Source of the DNA: Trogon surrucura
Lineage: Eukaryota; Chordata; Aves; Trogoniformes; Trogonidae
Assembly: GCA_020746105.1 (NCBI GenBank)
Contig: CM036626.1
Location: forward strand, 12,046,001 to 12,110,000
DNA length: 64,000 nt
Direction: 5' to 3'
Part shown: positions 24,426 to 36,275 of the stretch, piece after piece
How the letters are laid out: each line of letters opens with the position of its first letter
Numbering within the stretch: position 1 is the first letter of the stretch
Translations under genes and position numbers: made by a program
Notes under the pieces: model-generated
Seen by the model: only the letters and a program-made list of their open reading frames with translations
What the model was told of the DNA's origin: nothing
Database searches by the model: none

Positions 24426-25914
24426 ATCAGACACCTTCTCTCCAAGGTGCTGTGTTAACTAGTTCAGATGTAAAATATTTTCCAAGGCATATTTTCACAT
24501 GCATTTCAACAAAGAAATAGCAGGAAAAGCTCTGACTGCAAAAAGATGACGTTAGTATCAGTAGCGTGATAAAGCCAGCGAGATCCCAAGAGCACCAAGC
24601 CATACTCCTTAAACAAAAATGCTGTAATGGTTTTTATATCTGCTCTTACGCACCACCATGCAGTATCTACACTGTGCAACTCTTCTAGAAGAGACAAGGC
24701 AAAGCTTGGTGGGATTTGGCCAAGGTCTGCATGGGAGCCAGCCAAGAACTAGGAGCAATACCAATAATTTCGTGACTCAGAAGAAGCACAGCCCACGTTG
24801 CACCCAGGAGTCAGAGCTCCGGGTGGTTTTGCATTTAGATAAGTTATTGAGCTTACCTCATCCACAAGTCCTTGGCCGTGGCCAGAGAGCTAATTTTCAT
24901 GTCAGGTACCTCGGCCTACATGGCCAAGTAGCTCCCTGAAAGATTAGCCTTTCGCCTATTTTTTTGTTTAGGTGTAGCACAGCCATGTCTGTGTTTCAAA
25001 GTCACATGCAGTAACCAAAGCCACAAGCCCCCTGAAATGCAGCAGGTGACATTAACTCGTAGCATGGGATGCAAGGTTGCAGAGATACTTGGCTGCAGGA
25101 GGACACCGCAGTGGTCAGTGCTGGATGAGGAGGCCACCAGCTGGCTGTCAGCTCCAGCTCCAGCCTCTTGCCCACGCTGGGTCTGCAGCACAGACCATGC
25201 CAGTGCTGTGCTCGTGTGGGAGCTGCAGGAAACGGCGGGGGCAGACCACAGTGAGCAAAGAGACGTGACCCAAAAGGCACCGCAACACCACAGCGGTCGG
25301 CACGCAGCTCTCCAACACAGGGTGAAACCAGGTCAGACTCCTGTGCTGCCGCAGGAAGGCTCCCGGCTCTACCCAGATGCCCCGAGGAGCGATGCAGCTT
25401 TCAGAAGTGCTGGAACACGCAGATGCCTTCAGACAGAGTCCATCAGCCGCGTGTTTTGGGGCGAGGCATTTCCATCTGCCCGTTTGGCTCCAGCTCCGGT
25501 TTGTGAAGTTTCACCTCCCAAGCTGGGACAAAGCAGAGCCACACACAGCTCCAGGTAACCCCCAAGTGCCAGGACCAGTGATATACAAAGAAGTATTTTG
25601 GCTTTGGATTATGTGGAGCTTCCCGAGGGACTGCAAATTGCTTGCTATTGCAGGCTTGCAAGATGGGATCAGCCTCCCTCCTCCCATCCGGGCTCTCCGG
25701 GAACAGTTACAGCACGCTCATAGCAGCATGTAAAGGTTTATCCTTCCATTTGTGAGTTACAGTAACCGATAAAAGTGCTGCTTATGGCTCATCCCCAGCG
25801 TGGGGCCAGACAACAGCACTGGATTCATACTAGTTGCAACAGGCCAGGAGACAGACCACAAAGTCACTTTTCCATTTGTGTTATACGGGGAAAGAGTGGG
25901 GAACAGGGTGCGGC

Positions 25915-26060
25915 GCAAGGCAGTCCTAATTATCCCAGGGTAGCTAATTATAAAGGATGTAAATTGACAGAAATAAAACCACATGGTCAACAGTAGTATT
26001 TTTTAAAAGCTGGAAATTTTAGCCCATTATCTTTCCAGCTGAAAAGCTTTAATTGAAAAT
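25915..26060. promoter_or_regulatory. Possible conserved noncoding element
   Basis: Dense TAATTA-type cores (cctaattatccc, gctaattataaa, ctttaattgaaaatggctaat) occur in unique sequence, flanked by ordinary intron. Confidence 0.2.
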
Positions 26061-28073
26061 GGCTAATCTTCCAGTGGGTTCAGGAAAGGTTTACAAGCTA
26101 ATTGCTCTCTTTTCTTTAGGATTAACGCTGTGTTCTGTGAATAGGGGCGGAGGGCAGCAGATGTGCAGCCTTTACTCTCTTTAATCCAAATGCCCCCACT
26201 GCCACAGATGCTCCCAACGCTGTGCGGTGGCATAATGGAATCGCTTTTTCGCACATAAAGTGGTTGTTCCGAAACGAAATACAGCTATCTATTAGGAAGG
26301 GAACAATAAATTTCCTCCACCACACATCCCCATCATGAAAGACACAGCAGCGGCCTATAAAAATCCCTGATGGAAGTAAATCTTGCAGGAGAGAGAGTAG
26401 CTAACAGATGAATTTACCATTCTCCTTTAGTAACTGGTAGCTGGTGTCATTTGCACGTGGGCAGAAAAAATCATTATCTTGCAGAAATCTGAGCATGATC
26501 CCAGAAACTTCAGCATCGCCAGGACCTGTCTGCTAAGCTCTAGGCTGGGAGAAGGTTTGAAACAGCTGGTGGGGTGAACAACTACCTTGCATTTAAGCAG
26601 AGAGAAATTGCTTTTGTTTTGCCAACCACAATGGCAATTACAACCTCTTGCTCTGGCAGGCAGCAGTGAAGTTAGCTGGTAATCCTGACTAGCCGAAGTA
26701 GATGGGATTTGCATTACATGAGAAAAAGGGGTTGGCTTGATTGTGTGATCTCTCTGGGAGAGATGCGCTTAGGGAAGGAGAAGAGTGACAACAAAGGCAA
26801 AATGACCCCTAATTCTCAGAAATACGGTAGGGGGAGAAAAAGCATGTTCAAATACATCTGAAAAGGAACCAAATCAGGTTGTAGCCATTCATATTTTGCT
26901 GCTACAGGGTAAGAAGGACTGAGTCCTCCTTCACATGAAATCTGCACACCCAGTGCTCAAAAATTAGAGCAGCACCTTTCAAGAAGGTGCTATGGAAGGG
27001 ATCCATCCACACCTGTATGAGCTGTCTAACAGGGGAGCATCACTTGAGCTTCCTCTAGGATGGCCAAGGATGAAGACATTATTTCTAGAGAACAGTGCAT
27101 CTCAAGTCCCTTGGAATAAGTTCTTGGCTTTAACAATCTGTAAACTAGAGAGAAGACCCATCTCTTTTGACTGAGCAACAAATACAGCTCATTAACTGCC
27201 TCCCCTATTCCTCCTCCCCCTAAAACCTAGAATTTCCTGCTGAATCACTATCAAAGGGAACATACTAAAACCCAACAAGAAAGCAGTACAAACAGCACCC
27301 GTAAGAGCATCTCAGTCATGGCAGGAGACAAGAAAGTCTAAGGAACAGGTACCAAAGATAGAAATACCAAAAGCTCAAGTAGTTTTTAAAAAGTTAATCT
27401 GTGTAAAGTTCGGTTGAATATTACCTTCTCAAACTCTTGCCTGGAACAGTCACTAAGCTGTTATCCTACATCAGGTCTTTCACTAGCTAGAGAAATGGAA
27501 TATTCAGTGTTCAAATGAAGACGAATTGTTGCCAGTCAAAGCATCATATTGCATTCAGCAGTGATCTCTATCATGCAGAGTATTTCCTCGACTAAGGGAG
27601 AAAACCTCCAGAGCAAGCAGATGACAGACACACATATCATGGGCATATGACAGTATTAAAATCTAGATGGATGCTGAGATATTAAGAGCACGGGTTAGGA
27701 GGGGATATTTTCAAAACTCTATTAACCCAGTGACCCAGTTTATGAGAAAGACGCCTTCTCATTTGTACCTTTTGATTACACATGAGAAGAGGCAGCACAT
27801 GCGCACGCTCTGCTACCTCAGCAGCCATTTGCATGCTCAAACACAGTAGTTACATGTGCATAAGGCATTAAAAGTTAGCGATTTATCAATTTCTGCTGTA
27901 AACTCTAAACATAGGGCAACGTCCAGAGTAGAGCTGTTCCCTCAGTATGTTATTTTCCTGCGCTTTCCTAGATGTTGTTTCTGCTGCTCAAAGTCACAGG
28001 AACTGCTGCAGAAGTTCACTCTCCAGAGCTGCACCTTCTATTCCAAAAGTGTATTTCTGTGCAAGGACCACTG

Positions 28074-28127
28074 CAAACAATATTGAAAGGCTCATTGCTG
28101 CAAATAATATTGAAAGGCTCATTGCTG
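28074..28127. repeat. 27-bp tandem duplication
   Basis: Two 27-base units (caaacaatattgaaaggctc... and caaataatattgaaaggctc...) abut, differing at one base, and are followed by the start of a third (caaat). This is a recent local duplication in intron; no gene is affected. Confidence 0.95.
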
Positions 28128-30759
28128 CAAATCTTATTAATCCACAAAGACAAGCACACAGAACCCAGGCCAGCATCAACACTGCATGAATTATTGCCAA
28201 GAAAACCAAGTTTTGAAGCTGTTCACTTGGCAAACAGATGCTTTGACCAATCCTCTTTCTTCAAAACAAAGAAAGAGGCAGAGAGAAAATTATTTTCTCA
28301 AATCTATAAGAAAAGCTATGAAAACTTAGTTTTGCTATTCCCTACCTTCATATTAGTTGGCATCCCTGTCACAAAGTCATAACCAGACCTGCTGCAGAAC
28401 ACGAACTAGCACTACAGGTTTAAAAGAATTCCGTAGAAGAAGTTTTTCATAACAGAAATATTCTTTCCAATTACTTACAAAATAACAATTTAAGAATATT
28501 TTTTCTCTAAAATATATTGTACTATAAAACTCCTTCACTCAACTATTAATTCGTTGCTAACAAGCAGCACAAAGCTTAATAGGACATGGAGATTTGAAAG
28601 TTATGGGGTTATTCCCTCTGTAGCTGAGAATTGATGCGTGTGTTTTGGGTGGGGGGGGAGACAACAAGAAAGTAGGTCTTGATCAAAGTGATCGGACAGA
28701 GCAATGACACTCAGAGGTGTTCTGAACCAAAAAGCAATGCCTGCGGGACACACTGAAAAAGGGGACATTAAAGCCTCCTTGCAAGAATTTTAGATGCACC
28801 CCTGCAGTAACCCCATGCTCATGGAGAGGCAGACAGCAGTCCAGGCATAAATGCCTAAAAATTATCACTATTTTCTGTGATTTTCCAAGGTAATCAAGAA
28901 TTGGATTCCTTTAGAAATAGCATTTGCCTCAGGCTCGTTGGGGAGGATTTTTAGGCAATAGTTGCATCATTGCAAAGGATGTCTGTGATCTGAATTGCAG
29001 TCATATTAAACATGTTATTAAAAACCACACGGCATCGTGTAGCCTTATTTATCCCCAAAAGAACTCATTCCTGGTGTGAAGTGATTTATCCGGAGGAGAA
29101 GGGTGCTGGAGGAGGAGAGTACAAATGGTTTTCACAAGTCATTCCTGTAGCTGCCACGTCAAGTCCTATCCCAAAGTCACTCTCTTCTCTCCCATCTTCT
29201 CTGGTGAAAGCCTCCATCCAGCCTCCTCTGGGAGTGCTGCCATGAAGGAACTCCGCGGACAAACACAAAAATACTCCCCTTACTTGGGAGGCATCTGACA
29301 ATATAAGCAGTTACCAGGACCAAGCAGGGCAGAGGGCTGGGAAGGTGGGTACCTGGCTGTGAGAAGGGAGATGGGCACATCCACACCCGCAGCTCCCGCA
29401 TCCCCGCAGCCTGTCCGGCACCGGCGGCTTGGCCTCCTGACCGGGATTTGCCTCTCTGCAGGGGGCAAGCCAAGTGCACCAGCCTCCCTCACTCTAAGAA
29501 GAAGGTATTTGGCAGGATTTGACGGCTGAACATAATTCCAGATGAAACAGGCCAGATTGAAGGATTTCTGCATAATTAGGGGTATAATACTGTATTTAAA
29601 AGCTCCCTAAATACCCACAGTTAACAGAGGGCAGCAAGCTCAGCGGAAGCCCATCTCTTGTCACAGGGGACTAAAGCTGGCACTAAATGGATGCAGATCT
29701 TCATTTTCTTTAATACCTCAAAAGCTGCAGCAGTCCTTCCCAGAATGGGACAAGTCCACAGCGGATCTCCCTGACCAGATGCCCCATCTTGGAGGCATCC
29801 AATGTGCCCAGAGCAGCAAAGCTGCCATGCAGGTACTCAGGACTTCGGGGGAGTTTCTATAGCAACGGGATGCAAAGAGAATTTAGGTGTTTACACGGCA
29901 CAGCTGATTTACGCCAGCGTGGCTATGTTTAAGTCATGGAGAACAAGCGAAAAGCCTTAAAAAAATAAAGTGCAATTTCCTATCGAAGGAGTTCTACTGC
30001 TCTTTGCTTCATCCCCACTGCAGTTTTTAAAGCTCAGATTTTGGGTTGATAGATCACTTTCCTGTTATACCTGGCAAAGAGAGGAACAGATGCTTTCTTT
30101 ATACTCCAGCTGTCAAAAGTCCAATACAATCCCGAATTTCCAAGCTTTCAAAGAGACCTAGTCAAGACAGTACTGCAAGATGCACTCCTCTCCGAGCAGC
30201 AGGTGAATATACGGCGGTTACAGGGCAGCATAAGTTCTTATTGAAGTGGAGAGGAACAGGAGAGCTCTACACACACACATTTTCTAAATACATATCCAGA
30301 TTTTCTGCAAGACTGCCAGGCAGTAGCAATCAGCACCATCATCAGCTCTTCTTCCACAGGGTGCCATGGTGCTGGGGGAGTTGCAGGGGTGGCAGATCTC
30401 CACCAAGACCAGCACCATCTCCAGCATTGGCTGTAAGCCAAAAGGTCACCTATTTACAGCCGGTGGGACAGCTATGATTTTTCCTAGGACAATATTATTG
30501 TTCATTTACTGTCACAGCTTCCCTCACCACCCCTTTGTTTTCCAGCAAAATGGGGCTTTCTCTCACCTGCCTCACAGATGAAAAGCTCTGAGGGACAGTG
30601 CCAGAAAGCCTTCTTCCACTTACAAGTGCCACCTCACATCCCCTCCTTGGAAACACTTGCTGGAAAGCAGTCAAAACTTAAAAAGAAAAAAAAAGAAGAA
30701 AAAATCAAATGGTGAAAAGGATGGACAAAGAAGAGGAAACATAGGGATTGAGGAGACAG

Positions 30760-30900
30760 CAGATTAATAGCCTAGCATTTATGGCAGTTTAATAATAGAG
30801 CTGTCACAATAGGAGAGATTTACTAATTGCAGAGTCATTTGCTATGGATTCCCATCAAGCTGCCATTTAAATCGCTGTGCAGTTTTTAAGATGCCTTTAG
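30760..30900. promoter_or_regulatory. Possible conserved noncoding element next to the isolated exon
   Basis: An AT-rich unique block with gattaatagcc, gtttaataatagagctgtcacaat, tactaattgcag and tttaaatcgctgtg. It ends about 80 bases before the exon-like ORF at 30982. Confidence 0.22.
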
Positions 30901-30981
30901 AAACTGGGTAAGGGGGGAGAAGAGACAACGCCCACAGTACTTATGCAGCTAAATTTAGGAAAGCATTGTGTTTTCTTACAG

Positions 30982-31134
30982 ATGAGCAAGTCAATGAGGA
31001 CACCAAGGAAGGAGGCAGCATTACTGCGAGCCCAAAGGAGCTGGGGGGCAAGTACATATTTGTGTCTGAGTTCCCTCATGCAGCGAGCAAGTCTTATATC
31101 TGGGGACAAGGCTCTGACCTCAAACTAAGCCCTG
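30982..31134 (+). CDS. Candidate isolated exon, unknown product
   Basis: An open frame of 51 codons is flanked by ttttcttacag| at 30971-30981 and CCTG|gtgagt at 31131-31140. It is 153 bases long with the same phase (1) at both ends, so it could be included or skipped without breaking a frame. The residues run Glu-Gln-Val-Asn-Glu-Asp-Thr-Lys... to ...Asp-Leu-Lys-Leu-Ser-Pro, with no cysteine, no membrane segment and no motif I recognise. It lies on the plus strand, opposite to GRIP2, with no companion exon seen. It may be a real exon of an antisense or nested transcript, or a chance ORF between good splice-like sites. Confidence 0.25.
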
Positions 31135-31943
31135 GTGAGTTTTGCATTGCTTTAACCAGTGACCTACTAATACCTCCAACATCTCCCCAGGCACTGAGCT
31201 ATAGCTCCAACGCGTCTTTTTGCAGAATTAGTCAGCACCACTTTTAGGGGCAAAAAGTCATGTTAAACCACAGATACGACAGTCATAATCGCTCGGGTCT
31301 GTCATCAGAGAGAACCAAGTTGGTCCTTCTGACTTTAAAGTGAGCTGTAAGCTCCTAATTCGTATGATCTCATCATGCAAAGTCCGCACTCCGCAGTGCC
31401 TCAACCCAAGACATGCGCAGCCATTTTTTGTTGAGGGAGCCTGGTGACAGCACGCTGCAGTGAAGGAGTGCCTTGCATGCCACCTTCACAACTCAGCTCC
31501 TCTCCATCAGGTCCCCAAGGCCACCAGCGTCAGTCCAGGAGTGATTCACAGAGCTGCAAGTGCTTAGGTCCTCCCGGACTCATGGCATCAGAGTTGGAGG
31601 AGAACTGAACAGGTTGAGAAATTTTTCCAACAAAATCTTCCAGCTAGAGTTTTTATCCAGCAGAAATACGTCATTCCAGTTAAACCTGATGTTCCTAAGC
31701 CTTGACCAGAAGCTTTCTGGCACAGCCTGGAGGGAGTTAAAACCAGCTCAGGTACAAGCCAAGAGACCTGATGAATAAGGGAACCCCAGGATGGAGAAGA
31801 CTGCTCTCAATTAGGCAACTGAGCCTGGAGCACCCTCACCCTTCTGGGAAAGAAAAGGGGCTCTTAGCACTAGCAGCAGCAGCTCTGAATCCAGCAGTCC
31901 TTTGCCCCTCCAGCATCACTCCCTGGGACTTATTTCCCCCACC

Positions 31944-31965
31944 AAAAAAAAAAAGGGGGGGGGGG
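31944..31965. repeat. A11G11 homopolymer junction
   Basis: Eleven A residues are followed directly by eleven G residues on the plus strand. Such purine strands can form unusual structures and are error-prone in sequencing. Confidence 0.85.
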
Positions 31966-31977
31966 TGTCACAGCTAT

Positions 31978-32023
31978 CCTTTGCATCCTAGTTCTTGTAT
32001 CCTTTGCACCCTGGTTCTTGTAT
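31978..32023. repeat. 23-bp tandem duplication
   Basis: Two adjacent 23-base units (cctttgcatcctagttcttg-tat and cctttgcaccctggttcttg-tat) differ at two positions. They lie about a dozen bases after an A11G11 run. Confidence 0.95.
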
Positions 32024-35000
32024 CTACACAGGCATCATGATCCACCACCACGGTTCCACAAACACCCAGGCAGCCACATGCCAGGCTCTGCTTGGTGCCA
32101 CAGGAGCCAGGGGGGTGACACTTTTTGGGGCCCCAAGGCAGCGATGCCATGCCATTTCAGCCAACAGCCCACAGGGAGGCTGTGCCTTCTGTGTCATACG
32201 TGCTCTCATAGCTCAGCTGAGAGGCCAGTGAAAAGGCTGTTTTATTCCTCTATTTCTTCAGGGAAACCAGGCTCTCTCAGTTCGGTCACGGCTTTGCCTT
32301 TGCAGATCATCAACAATTAGCAGCCTACATGAGAGCACGGTTGGGGCTTTCGAGGCATTTGAATGCTGCCGTCATTTAATAACTACCAGTGACTCAGAGG
32401 CTGCCTTCCTCCCACACGCTGTGGCCCAGCACTCCAACTCTTCTTCATCCCTTTGAATCCACTGGTACAGGAGATAAAAATCTATTAAACAAGACTGCTT
32501 TAGCATTGCATCTGCAGCAAATCTGACACACCAAGAGCACGACTTGATCAGTTATTACATTTGGGCCTGTTCCCAAGAGTGTTGTTTAAGTGCATTTGCA
32601 AAAAGGATGCTGTATTAAGGCAATATAGGGCTCTTGCTATATTCTCTTTGAGGACAGGACAAGACAGCATCAGCTCTGATCTAGCCCCAGCATTTTACTC
32701 CTGCTACAGCTGTTTCTAAGTGGTTTTGGTTTACCAGGAACACATTTAGAATTAGATGAGAAGTGTTACCCAGCATTTTCTTCTCAGAAGCACAATCAAT
32801 CCCAATTTCGCACGTAGTAGAGATAAGATGGCTGAGGTATAATTGATTTTATTTTATGGGCTGCTCTACCAGAAGTATCCTTAAACAGGAATCAGCTATA
32901 ACGAACATATAATACAAGTCCTCACTGAGGCAAATATTATTGCCTAGGGACAAGTTCAGACCTAAGCAACTTCAGATACATTACTCTGCATCTTAGATGA
33001 GGCTCTTCAGTCATGTTAACCCAAAGCAAGTGTGCCAACAAATATGTTCCCTACACTTTCCAATCAAGAAAAGTGCACTCTTTACCTCCAAATCCCTTGC
33101 TCATTGAATACTTCCCACCACACTTACGTCACTTTGGGAAGTCCTTTTCCTTCCGTGTTTTCCTGTTACCTCATCTGTGCTACCTTGGGAAATTTCTCTT
33201 CCAGCTTTATAATGAAAGTTGGACCACTGAGAGAAGTTAGCACCACTTCTTCCTGTTTCTGCATTAGCATCCTGAAGAGCTACCCCAGTGCCCAGGGTTT
33301 GGGGCCTCTCGCACTGCTCTGGCTTGGAGCCTGCAGCCAGCAGCCCCACCACCGGTGCCTCCTACATCACCATAAGCACCCACAAGTTCTGGAAGGGAGC
33401 CTTTACTTGTTTAGACAAGCACACCTTAGCCCTGGCTGGTGCTGCTGAGAGCTGGGCTCCGTTCCAGGAGCTATTGAGAGACGTTTGCTTGCTTGCACTA
33501 GCACAGCCTGGCCCAAGCACTGCTCCTGTGTGCGACCAGGCACCACCTCTCTATGGATCACTAACCCAAGGAGTTAGTCACCCAGTCAAGCAAACCAAAG
33601 AGCAAACACAACTAACCAGTGAAATAGTGAGGGGTGTCAATTCGGGAAGTCCCATTTCAAAGCAACTCCCGGGACCGGTACAGTAAAAATTACGAAGACT
33701 GAGAAGATACAGAAAATAACCAAGTGCAAATACACAGAAAAACCTGGGAGGTTCTTGCAGTTTGCTTTTGCTTTATTGGTTGTTTTGGGCTCAGATTCCC
33801 TCCCCAGCCCCTTTGCCAAGACTGTGCTTCAGTCTTATTTTCCTCGTGCATGGAGCAGGGGAAGAGGGAAGTGAGGAATTTGCTGGAGAGCACAGCCTGT
33901 GACGCTCCGACAACACTCCACTGAGTTTAGTCATCACATACTAATACAAGCCGTGTCTGATCAGAAACTGAGTAATTAGAGCAGCCTGGAAGGTTAATGG
34001 TATGTGCCACCTACTATCACCTCATTAGAGGAGGAGGATTACATGCAGACACCAGTATTGCACCTGATTAGCGCAGACTCACACTAGAGATGCTCCATAG
34101 ATTGACAGACAGCAGGACTACGAAGCCTAACAAAGCTGCATAGGAAAGCTACTCTTCAATTCCATTCACAGCAGGGGGAGGGCCATGCGAGATGCCAGCA
34201 TGCCTTAGATGATGGGATGGCTCTGTCTTCAGTTTTGCAACTCCACTTTTTCTTACCAAGAAATGTAATTGGAGAAGGGGGCCAAAAATGCCAACCTATT
34301 CCCCCACCTCAGGAGAAATTCCACAGCATGTAGAGCTGTCCATGCAGGATAGCTTTACTGCTGGATTTGACGGCATCAAAAGCTCTAGTGAAGGCTACAC
34401 ATGGTCTTACCTAAAAATCACACAGGGGACACTTGCATTGATTTCCACATTTCAGGCTGTTCACTAGAGTTGTGCAAAGGCTTTGACGCAAACCAGCCTC
34501 AAAAACACACATTAAGAGTTTCCTCCTGATAACTCATTATCCAAAATTTCAAGCACAACATAAAGCAAACATCCTCCCCCAAGCCAGCAAGACCTCTTTG
34601 GTGAGCACACTAGAATTCAGTGACATTTCAGAAGGATAATGTTATTTCCAGACAGTTCACTCTGTTCAAAGATTCTCCAGTTAGGAAGGAAAAAGGAAGG
34701 AATAAAAAAAATTAAGGAAAACCTCCAGCCTCCATTAAGCCTGACAAGCTGTCACTGGTTGTTTCCTGGTAAAATAGTGCAGTTCCTAAGTCTGCAATGG
34801 AGAAATCTGTGTTTACTTGGCATAAAGACTGGAACAGTCAAGAGGAAAAAACTGTTGACGAGGAAATGATCTTTGGATTATAAGTTGCAGCTGGGGAGGA
34901 GAACTAAGTACAACAATCCAGCCCGGTCAGTTGTTTCTCTGCCGTGTATCTGCAAAAATTCTCCAAGTTTAAAGAAAACAGGAAAAAGCCTTTGAGGCTA

Positions 35001-36059
35001 GAGAGGGGCACAGGCAGCATGATTCAGTTACTGAGCTCCCAGGGACAAGACGTTTCTGCTGTGCATCAGTTGCCTTTTAAAACTTTGATCTAATTGGACT
35101 CATGGTGTGGGAAACAGGGACAATCTTCCACCATGGCTCTGCACAGCGCCAGGACCACTGGCTGGCTGTACTTTTCCCTGTGACAGCTTTCCATGAGCAA
35201 AGTGAAAACCAATGCAAGAGCACTATCTCATTTGTCCTGGAGACAGTCTATAGATTCCCTCACCTTGAGGTTGATACCAGCAGGCAGTTTGTATGGTATC
35301 TCTTACCTTCACAGATCTCTCCTGGGAAGCGCTCGGGACAGAGAGACGTCCGTACACACTGCCTGAGAGAGCCGGCAGCACAGGCAGAAAGAGATGACCC
35401 ATAGGTTTTCTTCAGCCAGACAACACTGTCCATGCTCAGAAATGTGACACAACCCCAGGCTATTTCAAGTTTTCAGTTTCCAATTATTTCACCTCTCTGA
35501 AGAACTGGCTTCAGTGTCCAGGTTGTGTTTGCAGCCCAGATACCTGGTGCAGGCTTTGTCTCTAATCTAGGATACAGTCAGCCACAATTCATGGACCTCA
35601 ATGTCTCATGTGGACACTCACATGTATTAGCAGATCTGCTCATGAAGTTAGAGCACAAGTCTCCCCCATCCAGGAAACTGCAGGGAGCCAGAGCTCTCAA
35701 AGGGAGTCAATTAACTTGTTATTCAGCAAGGAGGACTTCCAAAAAGTACCTGCATTGCATTACACCTCAGTCTTGCGGCAGGTTGCCAGAGGCAGTGGCT
35801 AAACGAATCCAGGTAACTGTTTTCCCATAGAATTGAAAGAGGTGATGCAAGGCTGTCTCTATCCATCATTCTAAATCTAAAATTTGCTTAAAAGCCTCAA
35901 ACTCCACACTTCTGCATTATCTGAAAGTGCCAAGAGCAACCATCAACAGGTGACCAGGAGGCAGTCTCCCACCGTGATCACTCCAGCTCCTTCCAGGCAA
36001 TGCCACAAACAATACTCTCAAAATGTGCCAGTACCAGTAGCCTGCTGAGTAACTGCTAG

Positions 36060-36275
36060 GAAGATATGTTCATTAGCAATGACACCTCTGCTATTTCAAA
36101 TGCAAACAGAACCTGTGATCTGCATTTATGGCATTTGCATAGTTTAGAGCAGACACAGCTTGGGAAGCCAACCCCGATGCATCATTACCAGCACTGCTTG
36201 AGCCACTGTTCAGCTGCTAATTAACAATCAATTTATGTTTTCAATTCTAACATCAATATTAACATGAAGCTTTTA
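36060..36275. promoter_or_regulatory. Possible conserved enhancer with octamer motifs
   Basis: A perfect ATTTGCAT octamer at 36133-36140, a near-octamer ATGCAAAC at about 36100, and a run of homeodomain-like cores (gctaattaacaatcaattta) occur within about 200 unique bases. Confidence 0.3.

Larger units (their letters stand above)
24426..30759. other. Intron-like sequence, mostly unassigned
   Basis: Apart from the AT-rich element at 25.9 kb and the tandem duplication at 28.07 kb, nothing is assignable. A GC-richer patch at about 25080-25520 and a smaller one at 29380-29430 hold several CpGs, but no short first exon with a donor was found in them. Confidence 0.5.
31135..36059. other. Intron-like sequence, no gene seen
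   Basis: Contains the homopolymer junction and the 23-bp duplication; otherwise unique sequence without coding character. Confidence 0.55.

Noticed and set aside
25037..25558. 173-codon plus-strand frame in a GC-richer patch
   Set aside because: Overlapping frames are open on both strands and no recognisable protein results. I also found no phase-1 first-exon structure here.
35525..35830. 101-codon frame ending near a donor-like aatccag|gtaact
   Set aside because: A donor-like site alone is common. No acceptor or recognisable peptide was found upstream.
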